A DNA stretch of 64,000 bases, taken from contig CM063114.1 of assembly GCA_031841125.1 (NCBI GenBank), forward strand, positions 38,833,574 to 38,897,573, written 5' to 3'. The notes beneath the pieces were generated by a model. That model was given only the letters and a program-made list of their open reading frames with translations, did no database searches and was not told the origin of the DNA. Source of the stretch: Acanthococcus lagerstroemiae. Taxonomy: Eukaryota; Arthropoda; Insecta; Hemiptera; Eriococcidae. Shown here one piece after another: positions 37,601 through 46,200 of the stretch (the stretch's first letter is position 1; the number at the start of each line of letters is the position of its first letter). Made by a program: the position numbers and the translations under genes.

Positions 37601-38777
37601 ATTTGGATTTGTACAGCTAGAATACATGAAATGGACAGTTTGATTAAGGGTACTAATTTCTTACAGTCACCAGTCAAGTGACACCTGCTAGTCTTTCAGA
37701 AGCTTACCCTGCATATTTGAACACCGCATTGATACCACTGCAACGAAGGAAAAAACACCTGAGTTTTACCAAATGCTGCATCATACGCGTCTTTAATTCG
37801 ATCACTTTCAACATAAAACATGAGCAGTTTCGCATGTACTGTTGGACAATATCGTCGAACCTTCAACTCATCTAAACAACAATGGAAACAGAAATTAAAT
37901 ATCTTAAAATGAAGCTCACAGTGACAGCTAAGATGATTATAATAACTTGTGAAAAAATAGAGAAAATAATAATGTGTTGTGTACAATATGATCGATTCAA
38001 GCACTCACCCATTATAACAGATTCCACAGCCTCCGAATTCTTGCCATCGCCAAGAGAGGATACTTTTTGTTTTAGTTTAAATATAGTAGGATGATATGGG
38101 AATTGACTTTCTCCTTTTTCTAGCCAATATTTATCTTGATTTTTATCTACGGTAATACTGCCCGCCAATAATTCGCAGACTGAAATACAGAACTTGTGTG
38201 AATAATTGCGCAGGGCTATGTAATTGATTTGAAGAAAAAACTCAAGTCTCATACCTTTCAAAATTAATTCCGGTTGTTTGGAATCAAGCTGAAGTGAATA
38301 TTTGTACTCCGTTAGAGCTTTATCCTTTTCTCCAAAATACTCGTAACACTGCGCAAGCAGTTTATGTCCAACAGAGGAATCATCTTTCACGGATAAATAC
38401 AGGGTAACGTATCGTTTAGCAGACTCATAATCACGGACATTGTAATACTGCTGCGCGATACTCAAACAACGTAAGTTTCTCTGAAAAAAATTGCGACAGA
38501 AATGTCATTTTTTAGAAGGAATCACAAGGAACCGGATGTTCAAATTGGTAATATCAAGCAGAGGACTACAACTTGCACACTGCAAATGAGGTATTCTTTG
38601 GGAAACATCTAATAATGGGGCATGTCCTGAACCATTCACTAGTATTGGAGAACTGGAGTCGTGAACTGCATACAACCGAAACGATTATGTCTGGCGAGTT
38701 CTTACCTCCTTCTCAGCTTTAATACTCTTGAATATCTCCTGGGAGTGCTTGTCCACGTCTTTCTTCGTTCGAAACAT
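12640..38777 (-). CDS. Nup358: Nucleoporin Nup358/RanBP2, 28-exon gene model
   Basis: Cytoplasmic-filament nucleoporin that binds RanGTP and docks transport complexes. Exons in transcript order: 38777-38706, 38480-38255, 38179-38009, 37871-37708, 37616-37471, 37388-37096, 36794-36697, 36611-36488, 36330-36106, 36032-35918, 35769-35607, 35362-35217, 35135-34979, 33102-30523, 28342-27412, 25520-25425, 24994-24828, 24528-24321, 23995-23947, 23276-23131, 21254-21104, 19334-19113, 15859-15726, 15541-15328, 13600-13191, 12957-12949, 12886-12770, 12690-12640. All joins are GT-AG and phase-consistent, giving 2,527 codons plus stop, provided one extra base at 27771-27772 is ignored. Order: TPR/helical domain (1-700), RanBD1, RanBD2, zinc finger, FG repeats, RanBD3, an acidic Cys-rich linker, RanBD4, a degenerate RanBD-like end. 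The start MFRTKKDVDKHSQE matches the family's N-terminus. There is no cyclophilin domain. Least certain: the 9-nt exon 26 and the donor of exon 15. Confidence 0.93.
13790..15310 (+). mobile_element. R1/Jockey-like LINE fragment in Nup358 intron 24
   Basis: Plus-strand pieces in mixed frames: an ORF1-like basic stretch (13876-14151), KAKKTPGPDRIP (about 14350), RPLCLLDTVGKIFERIIPNK (about 14540-14600, a reverse transcriptase block typical of R1-like elements), and a GC-rich 3' end with gggggtgcggtgtc near 15237. The catalytic blocks are missing. It is antisense to the host gene and sits 190 bp from exon 25 and 18 bp from exon 24, so it fills most of that intron. Its 3' end resembles the small element at 53589-53678. 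Confidence 0.75.
15328..19334 (-). CDS. Nup358: Nup358 exons 22-24: fourth Ran-binding domain
   Basis: Exon 22 (19334-19113) opens GTGDSSWLNKGEFKFGN, then an acidic run and DPYFEPVVPLPEIVETKTGEE, the classic RanBD entry. Exon 23 (15859-15726) gives VFHERSKLFRFDEDKKEW, KERGVGVLKILYHP and YRLLLRRDQ. Exon 24 (15541-15328) gives VHKVVLNQRITPLLNLQPL, a weak WCWFGMNMTEES where W-x-W-x-A-x-DF is expected, and LAARFKTEEITNTFRDKV. Phases 1, 0 and 1 agree. The 3.25-kb intron between exons 22 and 23 holds a LINE fragment (17575-18560). Confidence 0.9.
17560..18560 (-). mobile_element. Endonuclease-reverse-transcriptase LINE, 3' part, in Nup358 intron 22
   Basis: Read on the minus strand from 18560 down: SENSKRGETRL (the RGVRQGC block), FADDIVIMEGSIKELKKTLK, then CETWTTGTQKRKV, MVEGKN-KGRQRLSYEEQI and SFSEMKRSAQEGEKWRDV. 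This is the RT C-terminal half of the widespread RTE-like endonuclease-RT family, with stops and shifts. The long plus frame at 17653-18207 is its antisense shadow. A shorter piece of the same 3' end is at 56955-57180. Confidence 0.8.
20165..20660. repeat. atatgc-rich repeat, probable hAT terminal region
   Basis: At least seven atatgc words occur in 20185-20645, starting after tagggctaag at 20174, a hAT-like end. A similar stretch at 57715-57812 ends in a hAT-like cagggctgc when read in reverse. The sub-terminal repeats of hAT elements look like this. No internal ORF. Confidence 0.5.
20450..20508. repeat. Hairpin: 22-bp inverted repeat with 15-nt loop
   Basis: Arms 20450-20471 (gtgtcataagaaaaaggcct and two more bases) and 20487-20508; they pair with about two mismatches and a one-base shift. 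Confidence 0.75.
21104..23995 (-). CDS. Nup358: Nup358 exons 19-21: acidic and Cys-rich linker
   Basis: Exon 19 (23995-23947, 49 nt), exon 20 (23276-23131, 146 nt) and exon 21 (21254-21104) join in phase. Exon 20 encodes LQLPSNYFAYKYSDDCPGCAGCDEED, which corresponds to the LPPTFFC segment that lies between the RanBDs in vertebrate RanBP2; here it has a CPGCAGC cysteine cluster. Exon 21 is charged and disordered and ends KFIFG, with the last Gly codon split over the intron. None of these exons is visible as a long ORF; they were found by splice signals and phase. Confidence 0.82.
23430..23870 (-). repeat. gact-type degenerate short-unit array in Nup358 intron 19
   Basis: Dense gtct/agtct words (caagtct, agagtct, gaagtct) spaced roughly 15-25 bp apart. 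Same pattern as 28480-29570 but on the opposite strand. Noncoding. Confidence 0.55.
24321..25520 (-). CDS. Nup358: Nup358 exons 16-18: third Ran-binding domain
   Basis: Exon 16 (25520-25425) reads ...FNMGDQEAASAPTFESLAKSVETVQ. Exon 17 (24994-24828) gives ILLFESPAMLFRCDS, WNARGVGDIRII and ENSRSGKYR. Exon 18 (24528-24321) gives LLMIREPGEVVCLHH, WIWNAADFSEGE and FRLTFNSRDTAAAFKSAVDSVL. These are the strands and final helix of a RanBD. The usual PLPE-TGEE entry is replaced by DSTRWCERVPLLVRDEND, so this copy has diverged at the N-terminal arm that normally wraps Ran. Splice phases 0, 2 and 0 all agree. Confidence 0.9.
25605..25665 (+). repeat. Fragment shared with 33905-33960
   Basis: ggaatattaccaagtttatt, then cactccgaaatggacactaa, matches the sequence that follows the Penelope-like terminal repeat at 33900, about 85 percent by eye. 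Confidence 0.6.
25945..27190 (-). mobile_element. RTE-clade LINE, 3' two-thirds, in Nup358 intron 15
   Basis: Minus-strand blocks from 27190 down: GGFRYNYTTVDH, LGVDCNKSFDSVYH, then NLRFADDIVLVAKNFSEMVE, KVTKVDEYRYLGQS, VLRYGAQTWPLTKRQMRH and KLKFKYAGLVSRG. This is the same clade as 850-2140 and 43690-46255. Several frame breaks; 5' truncated near 27190. The 3' end has an A-rich tail with aataaaattaaattaaaaaa near 25950. It lies in the sense orientation of the host gene. Confidence 0.85.
27412..28342 (-). CDS. Nup358: Nup358 exon 15: end of RanBD2, zinc finger, FG repeats, with a frameshift
   Basis: Starts AKVFKTAFEDAQKSL, the last helix of RanBD2. A single RanBP2-type zinc finger follows at about 28213-28130, with the full W-x-C-x2-C-x10-C-x2-C spacing (WACQAC, then CAAC). 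Then come FG repeats: VFGS, LFGA, FTFGK, FTFGN, FSFGS, FTFGT, FNFGG, FAFGG, LFGN. At 27771-27772 the frame shifts: read directly, the protein runs FKLRQRHRQ to a stop at about 27716. Dropping one t there gives FSFGSGIAKPS and the FG frame continues to the end of the exon. The phase of exon 16 requires a donor after ...STF (gtttgt, 27411-27406). Confidence 0.85.
28480..29920 (+). repeat. gact-type degenerate short-unit array in Nup358 intron 14
   Basis: Over about 1.4 kb the words aagact, aaactc, gactctt and ttcaag recur every 10-25 bp (for instance caagactcgcaacgattctt, gagactttgactctttaaaa). It continues after the SINE to about 30400. No fixed unit survives, but the strand bias is constant. 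Similar blocks are at 23430-23870 (reverse), 53770-53990 and 58190-58500. Confidence 0.55.
29907..30165 (+). mobile_element. tRNA-derived SINE, copy 1
   Basis: Begins gtctggttggccgagtggat with an intact A box (tggccgagtgg) and a B box (ggttcgagtcc) at about 29959, the spacing of a pol III promoter. A shared body follows (gtagcaactc, ccggtttttcggc, agggcggattccagagctcg) and an A/T-rich tail. It is about 75-80 percent identical to the copy at 57920-58133. Not a functional tRNA: there is no acceptor-stem pairing with the body. Confidence 0.88.
30523..33102 (-). CDS. Nup358: Nup358 exon 14: linker, RanBD1 and start of RanBD2
   Basis: A single 2,580-nt exon encoding residues 701-1560. It opens with a coiled-coil-like segment (residues about 705-755), then a Ser/Pro/Thr-rich disordered stretch. 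RanBD1 lies at about 32125-31695, with the acidic entry, VKTGEEDEEVLFESRAKLF, KERGIGQYKILKN and VLMRREAVHKICANH. After a second disordered stretch with sparse FG motifs (IFGQ, SFGN, VFGS), RanBD2 begins near 30900 (PVVPLPELVEVITGEE, KERGVGKLKILRD, LMRRDQVHKVCCNQ) and is cut by the intron at ARFKT-type motif RFKTVEQ. Two near-identical segments, FTFTSKPIFGQPP and FTFTSKPIFSQPP, show a local internal duplication at about 31490-31330. Confidence 0.95.
33420..34640 (+). repeat. Purine-rich gact/gaaa array with a pyrimidine-rich end, Nup358 intron 13
   Basis: The plus strand is mostly A and G, with agactgaaaa, gaagact and aagattaagaagatt words, apart from the Penelope-like insertion at 33743-33900. 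At 34545-34640 it flips to a pyrimidine-rich stretch (cttcttagtcccactcagtc) that could pair with it. Confidence 0.6.
33743..33904 (+). mobile_element. Penelope-like terminal repeat with candidate hammerhead ribozyme core
   Basis: Arms 33743-33770 (contains tgtattccagagcgctttcg) and 33852-33879 are inverted and pair with a few mismatches. Between them is ctgatga (33834-33840), a short ggc...gcc hairpin and gaaa (33854-33857), the conserved hammerhead core in order. The element ends caccctacaaa at about 33904. A second copy, inverted, lies at 49288-49435 next to a GIY-YIG coding remnant, which supports the Penelope assignment. Confidence 0.6.
34979..38777 (-). CDS. Nup358: Nup358 exons 1-13: N-terminal TPR and helical domain
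   Basis: Thirteen short exons encode residues 1-700. Exons 1-3 give a TPR-like stretch (AQQYYNVRDYESAKRYV, then AQCYEYFGEKDKALTEY and YWLEKGESQFPYHPTIFKLK) that lines up with the vertebrate RanBP2 N-terminus, including its YWLE segment. Exons 5-12 continue as alpha-helical sequence with the family's WW pair, split across the exon 10/11 junction. Exon 13 ends in EEIAATAQ, the usual close of this domain before the disordered region. In the family this part anchors Nup358 to the pore. Exon 12 uses an unusual gtttgt donor at 35216-35211; the reading frame requires it. Confidence 0.92.
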
Positions 38778-39487
38778 TATGAAAAACGATCACGCTCGTT
38801 GTGACTAAATATCAGGGCTTAAAGAAATTACTCATTGTAAGAAACAAATTTATATACTACCGACTTCCTTATATTCTGAAACTCGTTATCGCGATCACTC
38901 AATTATTTTCAAACCGGAATAACGGATCATGTATCAGCAAAATGAAAGTAAATGAAGAGTATGGCAATCCACGGGAGACGGGATGACAAAAATTAACCGC
39001 AAATGAGGAAAATTCAAAAAAGTTTTTTGTCATTGATCCTATTCGGACTTCCCAGCAGCCGGTGGCGCGCTAGCATCGCGCCTTCCTCCCTTTCCGCACC
39101 ATATACGTCAGTGACCAGAACCGTCAATTGGGCTACAATATGGCGTATGCGAGTACTGTGCTTACAGGTTCTCTTCTATGTAAAGTTAGGAACCTTGGAC
39201 ATGACGTAGTCAAAGCGGCACAAACAAAAGTAACAAAAGTGGCAGTAGTGTAAAAGCTGTGTAAAAGTGTGAAAGCTAACAAACAATAAATGATTAGCAT
39301 AGCTGCACTTGCCGCATACTGCACACATGTTGCCTGCATTTTGCCAAATCTTACGATTAGGATATTATTAATCCTTTTATTTTCATATTATATTTCCATT
39401 CCGTTTGTGTGTTTCTGTCTGGAATTCGAATTCAAAATCTTCACGATCCTACGCTCAGCCTGGAGTCTTCATCAACTGAACTGAAAA
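38778..39487. promoter_or_regulatory. Shared 710-bp head-to-head promoter region of Nup358 and GNL3
   Basis: The start codons of Nup358 (minus) and GNL3 (plus) are divergent with 710 bp between them, so both promoters and 5' UTRs lie here. A GC-richer core at about 39046-39130 (cagcagccggtggcgcgcta and onward) stands out in AT-rich DNA and is the likeliest initiation zone. I see no confident TATA box. Co-regulation of the two genes is inferred from geometry only. Confidence 0.55.
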
Positions 39488-42383
39488 ATGGGTCATCCCA
39501 GTTTGAGTAAGTGTATCTCAACTCTGGTCAACTGTAACTAGTATCAAAGTTTAACATTTTTGCAGTATTTTCGCCTGCCTGTTTCAATTTCCTTAGAAAG
39601 AAGCATATTGCTTTCGTACGATTTGCTAATCCGCTTATGACGGTATTACATTGACGATCTTATTTCTTTCAGAGAAGAGGAGCAAAAGATTATCATGTCG
39701 TCTAAAGTACAAAATAGACAAGAAAGTGCGCGAGCACAACAGAAAACTAAGGAAAGAAGCTAGGAAACATCCGAAAGGCAAGGGTAAGACTGTCTGTGAC
39801 TTCAAAAGTAACCTTTGGAAAACCATTTCTGGGTTGCTGTCAAAACAAACATCATTCGATACAGATTTATAGACATGCACATTACATTTCAGGTTCCAAG
39901 TCCGACCTGGTAGTCGCACCCAATCTATGTCCATTCAAGGAGAAAGTTGTAGAAGAGTTGAATGCAGCCAAAGCGAAAGAAAAAGAAATTTTAATGAGCA
40001 ATAAAATGGATGAAGGTGCAGTCGCCCCAGAAACGCTGTCTCTCACGCAGTTGATGAAAGATGCTCAAAACCGAGCTAGAGGATTTGCTACTTCCGTCGA
40101 AACGGAAATATTAGAGTCACACGAGAAGATGGAAAATGTTACACTGGCCAGAGAATTTAAAAAGGTAAATAAATACGATTGTATCTGTTACGAAAAGTGA
40201 TGGGATACTGCTTTCTAACTTCGTTGATTACCATGTAGCGTAACACCTGAAATGTTTCGGAAAAAAGGTGTGTGAATCTTGTTGGTACTTTTCCTATATT
40301 GTTGAAAATTCTCAATATTCTTTCGACTGATGATAATTTTTGATTCAAAGTTGTTGAGTTTTCTAACATTCTGATTAGTGCTGACTTGAAGTTTCCAGGT
40401 ATGATATTCTGAGTTCGTTACTATATATTTCACCATTAATTTACTACTCACAAAAGCTAGCCAATGATGATTGTATTGGAATTAATTCGTAGACCAGTAC
40501 TCAAAAAAAGTTTTGAGACGCATGTATCAAACATTTGTGTGCATATGAAGTTGATGAATAACAACAATGAGTTTATTTATTACAAATTCAAATAACGGTT
40601 ATGATTTACCAGGTCGTTCAAGCAGCTGATGTTATATTGGAGGTAGTTGATGCCAGAGACCCTCTGGGTACACGTTGTAAAATTGTCGAGGAGACTGTGC
40701 TCAGCAATCCGGGAAAAAGATTGGTACTTGTTGTTAATAAAGCTGACCTGGTTCCACGGGATAACTTGGAAAAATGGTTGACGTATTTGCGACGTAGTTT
40801 GCCAGCTGTTCCTTTCAAAGCTAGTGTCCAACAGCAAGCACAAAAACTCGGTCGTAGAGCAATGATCAAAAAATCAAAGAAAAAGAAACAGCTTGAAAAA
40901 CTAATGTCCGTTTCATCCTGCGTGGGTGCCGAATTTCTAATGCGGTTATTAGCTAATTATCGCGGAAATAAGGAGATACAAACTTCGATTACTGTTGGAG
41001 TTGTAGGTAGGTTACTATCAATTAGGTATTGGTTATGTGACGAAATGTAAGAATAGTTTTTATGTATATTTTTATTTCCAGGCGTTCCAAACGTTGGCAA
41101 AAGCAGCGTGATTAACAGTTTGAAAAGGTCCAAGTCATGTCGTGTTGGTGCAGAACCAGGTGTTACCAGGTATGAATAGGTGTGTGCGGATTCTAGACAG
41201 ATCGCATCAGTAAGAATTCCGGAACTGAGTTCTTGTATATATTATTTTACAGAAAAACGCAAACTGTACAGATCAGTAAAAGTGTGAAAATTCTTGATAG
41301 TCCTGGAATCGTTATGGCCGACCCTGTACAAAAGAATAACACTGTTTTATGCTTGAAGAATCTAGTGGGTTCTGATAAGTTGACAGATCCTATTCAAGCA
41401 GCTCGGGCTATATTAGTTCGCGCCACTAAAGATCAGGTATGCGTATGACACTTGAAAATTAAAATGTATCTTGCTATTGTATACTTTGAATGAACATAAC
41501 CTCTTTATTCTTGAATCTGAGAATATACTCTATTCTTGAATTTGCCTCCCTAATTTTTATGTTTACAGATGATGAGTCTTTACAACGTTGGCGAGTACTC
41601 AACTCCAGAAGAATTTTTATTGTTATTCGCTAAACGATTTGGATTGTTGGGCAAGAAAGGGATACCAGATACATTCAAAGCAGCAAGAGTATTGGTTCAA
41701 GATTGGAACAGGTGATTATTATTTCATATGTGCGTGACTGCGAGTATCTTTAAAGGAACCAATTTCAACTCCTGTTGCGTGCGTGTGTTTGTGTGTGTAT
41801 GCATGTACATGTATGGGGGGGGGGGGGTTAGTTGCCGCTGAACTTTTCAGTAACGTGGTTTATTTCAGAGGAAAAATACGATTTTACACGCTGCCACCCG
41901 AGGACTGTGTTGATACGCACATCAGCGCGAAAATTATCGCTGATACAAATGAGTTCAATCAATTGTCCGGACTGGACATGCTAAAAGATGAGTTGCTCGA
42001 TTCGATCGAAGATTCGAGTCAAAATAAGTATATCACATATTTACCCATCAGCGATGATAAAGACGTCGATCAATCAAATCTGAATGAGGTTTGTTCTCAT
42101 TTTGGTTAATTTAAGTGACAGTGTATTCATTTTATTGTTTCTAATATTAATATCGATTTCTCGATAGTTGAAAAATATTGTCATTGATGCTACGGTTTCC
42201 ACCAAAAAGAAAGGTAAATTACGCTGGAGAAAAAAATCAAAAAGCCAGAAAGAAAGTGAGACCGGATCTGTACCGAAACTGAAGAAGATTCAGAAAATCG
42301 CTGCGAAGAAGAAAAGAAAAGAGGAAGCTCGTAAAATTGCCCGAACTAATCAGTCAATGACTGAAACTATGGATACTAGTTGA
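39488..42383 (+). CDS. GNL3: GNL3/nucleostemin-type nucleolar GTPase, 9 exons
   Basis: Circularly permuted GTPase of the YlqF/GNL3 group, nucleolar in known members and linked to large-subunit ribosome assembly and cell growth. Exons: 39488-39506, 39674-39784, 39893-40164, 40613-41006, 41082-41169, 41253-41436, 41569-41711, 41869-42088, 42168-42383; all phases agree, 548 codons, close to the human length. The basic N-terminus ([16 protein letters not shown]) is the family's nucleolar-targeting region. DARDPLG lies near residue 147, G4 NKAD near 176, G1 GVPNVGKSS near 266 and G3 DSPG at 310-313, so G4 precedes G1 as expected. RFYTLPPE (about 408) marks the conserved region after the GTPase, and the tail is Lys-rich. 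GNL3 versus its paralogue GNL3L is not settled here. Exon 8 uses a gtttgt donor. Confidence 0.95.
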
Positions 42384-42664
42384 TTTTAATATATTATTGA
42401 ATTTTAACTGCCTTTCATTCGTAGCCGCGCATAATTTCTGTTATTAACGAAGGCTATTGATTCAACCTTTGAAGTTACGAATGATTTGCCCATAACTGAC
42501 CATTATTCTACTGAAATCTCATGTGTCCGGATTGAAAAATTAAAACTGCCCCATCTGACTCCTCAATCGACATCCACTTTCTAAGTACAGAAATAATTCC
42601 ATATTGTGCCAGCTTCCACAAGATTTCGTTTCGCACCAGTTGATACCTTCAATCGTGGATTTGG

Positions 42665-42670
42665 TTTATT
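42665..42670 (-). terminator. Candidate polyadenylation signal for the four-TM gene
   Basis: AATAAA on the minus strand, about 540 bases past the stop at 43211. If both this site and the plus-strand site at 42835 are used, the two convergent transcripts overlap by about 170 bases. Confidence 0.3.
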
Positions 42671-42834
42671 GACCTTGGGTTGATTGTGCAAACAAAAAGG
42701 TTATATTGAAACACATCGAATTCTTTAATATTCACAGTAAAACAGACCCATACAGTATTCAATGACAAATCGAAAATTTACAAATAATTAAGGAACATTT
42801 ACAAAACTGAACCGTCATGGATGAAGTTTACATG

Positions 42835-42840
42835 AATAAA
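42835..42840 (+). terminator. Candidate polyadenylation signal for GNL3
   Basis: AATAAA about 450 bases past the GNL3 stop, in the gap before the convergent four-TM gene. Use is inferred. Confidence 0.35.
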
Positions 42841-43210
42841 TGATGCAAATAAGTTACATAACTTCTTCTCGAATCACAATTTTACTAAGAAACAACATGA
42901 ACACATAATGAATAATAACAGCAGTCATACATCACTCCATTTCCTCGGGGTCGCTACTGGTCTTTCAACTCACTGAACCAGTATCAGTATGTTCAACTAT
43001 TAACTATGCTGGCATACCACTCGCAACACCCTTTTGCTGACGTCCCATCGCAGACGCGTGTTCTCTCGAGCTGGTCAGTAATCCATGTGTTGTACCTTTT
43101 TTCAGTTCATCACAATATTATTCGCCCAACATAGCGTTGTTTCCAAAACAACCAATACACGAATATCGTTCATATTTCATTTAACACAATACCTACCAAC
43201 ACAACTAGTT

Positions 43211-46200
43211 TCACATACTAACTGGAGAACTATCAACGGCAGGGACGTGCGCGTACTTGTGAAAGAATGTACTACTTTTATGCAGGAGCACGTAGTACAA
43301 ACTTACAATAGCGCCTACACCGTTGGCTACCGCAGATCCGATCAAAGCAATGGCCAATAAACTGGTTACTTGGAGACAATTCAGCGATGAATACGTGTAC
43401 GTTTGCGAGTCAATGTCAATAATATCTATGCCGTCGCTCTCACTCGCTGTCTCTACTCGACAGACGCAGGAAACATTTTGACTATCCAAAGGCTTGCATT
43501 CGGCTGTTTTGATGACATACAAATGCACCGATGCAAAGATCAAGGCGCACAAGCAAGTCAGTGCCGCTAAGATTGTTATTGCTAGAGCAGCTATCTGAAA
43601 AATAAAAAGTTCGTGATATTCAACGCTAATACGCCAGTGGAATGATTTTGAAAAATATAATGAGCGCAAATAGTTGACCTTGAGTGGGGGATTCGTGACG
43701 GGCTGACAAATATCAAAATAATACTAAAAATTCTTCCGCATTTACAATTTTTTAATTTTGGGAGGATTTGAGTAGCCTGGTTTACCTCTTTCTCAATATT
43801 AAAGACTTCCCCAACCCTGCCCAATCTTACGTATACGCTTTTGTTTTCTCGTATCATCTTCTGAGTACTCTTATAATATCGTTGTTCACCCCTGCTTAGA
43901 CAACGCACCCCACACCGCCTAATGATGAACTGAATCGAATGCCTTGTTATAACCAATAAACATGAGTCCCAATGGTACGTTATATTCTCTTGTATTTTTT
44001 TCTCCAAAATCTAATTCACGGTGAAAATGTGGTCAATCGCTGAATACCCCTTCTTGAACCCGGCTTGCTCCCTTGGTTGATTCCAGTCCAAAATTCCGAT
44101 TATTCTATTTTTCACTATTTTTCCGAAAATGTTGCTTATATTCGAAGTCAAGCTTATTGACCTATAATTATTTAGCTCGCTTCTATCGCCTTTTTCATGT
44201 AACAATATTATTTCAGTTTGATGCCATTGTTTCGGTGTAAAGCCTGTTTTGACCAATCTGTTGAAAAGTTCTGCCATAAATGGCGCAAAAGCATTTGCTA
44301 GGATTCTCAGTATTTCATTCTCCATTCCATCCGACCCTGTGACTTCACCCTTTTTGGCTATTATTAGGACTTTCCAAACTTCTTCTCTCAGAAAACCTGG
44401 TGTATTTTCCTCACCTCTCCTTCTTTCGTCCACTTCTCCCTCTTGGTTTCCTCCTCTTATCCTTATGTTGTTCTCCCCAAGGTTACCCCCAACTTCTTTT
44501 GCTTCCCTGTTGTTTTCGCTTGAGTAAAGTAACTTGAAAAATTCAGTGGCCTCTTTAATTATCTCCTGTATCTTTTCATCCCATTATTTCTATACCTGCC
44601 AGACTATTCAGCCAGCCAACCTAGCCGAGACTTGTCTATATGTATATTTTTGATAAAACAAATGGAAAATTCAAAAAATTGACAAGCTACCGTCTCCTTT
44701 ATTACTGATAAGACATAATGACAGATACGAGACTCGTTGATAACACATAAAGAAAAAACATGTCAAAATAAATACTGGATAGTCCTTCTACATACTCTGC
44801 CCACCTTTTCACTTTGCCTTCAATTATGTAAATAGGCTCTCCCTCCTTATTTGTTATATTACTTGCTTTCTTCCTATTTTCTCCAAACTCCGCCCAATTT
44901 GGAAAAATTCTACGTTTTACGCTCTTTCCAACGATACTAATAACTCATTTTGTTTACAAATGTGGATTGGTTCCCTTTCGTTGAACAGCGTCCATTTGTC
45001 CTTCATTCATAAACTCATCTATCGTATCACTTTTTTCCTTCGTGCATTCCTCCTTTGCCTTTTTACATTCTCTCTTTATTCCATTCCTTAACCTTTGACA
45101 AGCTAATCTACCTTCCTTATCGAGTGCATTCTTATATTTTCTTCGTTGATCCATCTGTCTGAGGATTTCCTCCTTCATCCATGGTTTCTTATCTTCTCTC
45201 TTAGTTTTACCTGGATTTTCTTCTGCTGACTTTAATATTCCCTCCTTCATTTTACCCCACTCTTCCTCCGCACTGTTAATTTTCTGTGTTTTTTCAGCTT
45301 CTTATTCTAATACAATATCCTCTTGATAGTTCTCTCTAGTATTGATATTTTCCAACTTTTTCAAATTCCATCTTTTTATCTCTTCTTGCTACTAAGTTTC
45401 TTCAATTTAAGCCTGCATTTCATTACTACCAAGTTATGATCACTGTCAATAATGGCTCCCGGATAAGTTTTACGGTCTAATATTTGATTCCTAAAACGCT
45501 ATTTTGTAATAATATAATCAGTTTGATATCTACTTTTGTTACCTGGACTCTTTCATGTATACCTTCTTCTTTGGTGATTTTTAAATTGAGTATTTCCTGT
45601 AACTAGGTTGTATACTTCGCACAAAACTGTATCAAACGCTCTCCTGTTTCATTTCTTATTCCTAATCCAGAATCCCCAACTATATTACGTTCTTTTCCTT
45701 CACTAACTCTAGCATTCCAATCACCCTTAATAATAAGATTCTCTTCGCCTCTAACATGCTTCATAAGTCCTTCTAATTCTTCATATACCTCCTCAATTCC
45801 TTAGTCCTCGTGAGTATTAGTAAGCATATACACTTGTATTGGTGCTGATTTGGTATTGATTTTCATCAAGATTAACCTTTCACTCTGCTGTTGTTCATAA
45901 TACATAACTTTATTATCTATTTGTTTATTCATGACAATTCGGACGCCTGCTTGCCCTTTTATTCCCTTTGTATTTATTATTCTAAAAAGTCTCCTAACCA
46001 AAAATCATTCTTCTCTTTCCACCTTACTTCGCTTATTCCAACTATTCCTAGGTTAAGCCTCTTCATTTCTCGCTTAAGATTCTCTAATCTTCCAACTCCA
46101 TTCAAGCTTCTTAAATTCCAAGTTCCTGTTTTAAATGCGCCTTTCTTTTTAAAATTTTCCGATGATGATTCTCCCCTAGGCTGTTCTCTCCCGGACATCC

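Noticed and set aside
41814..41828. G-run and TG-rich stretch as a regulatory element
   Set aside because: A simple mononucleotide run in a GNL3 intron with nothing else to support a function.
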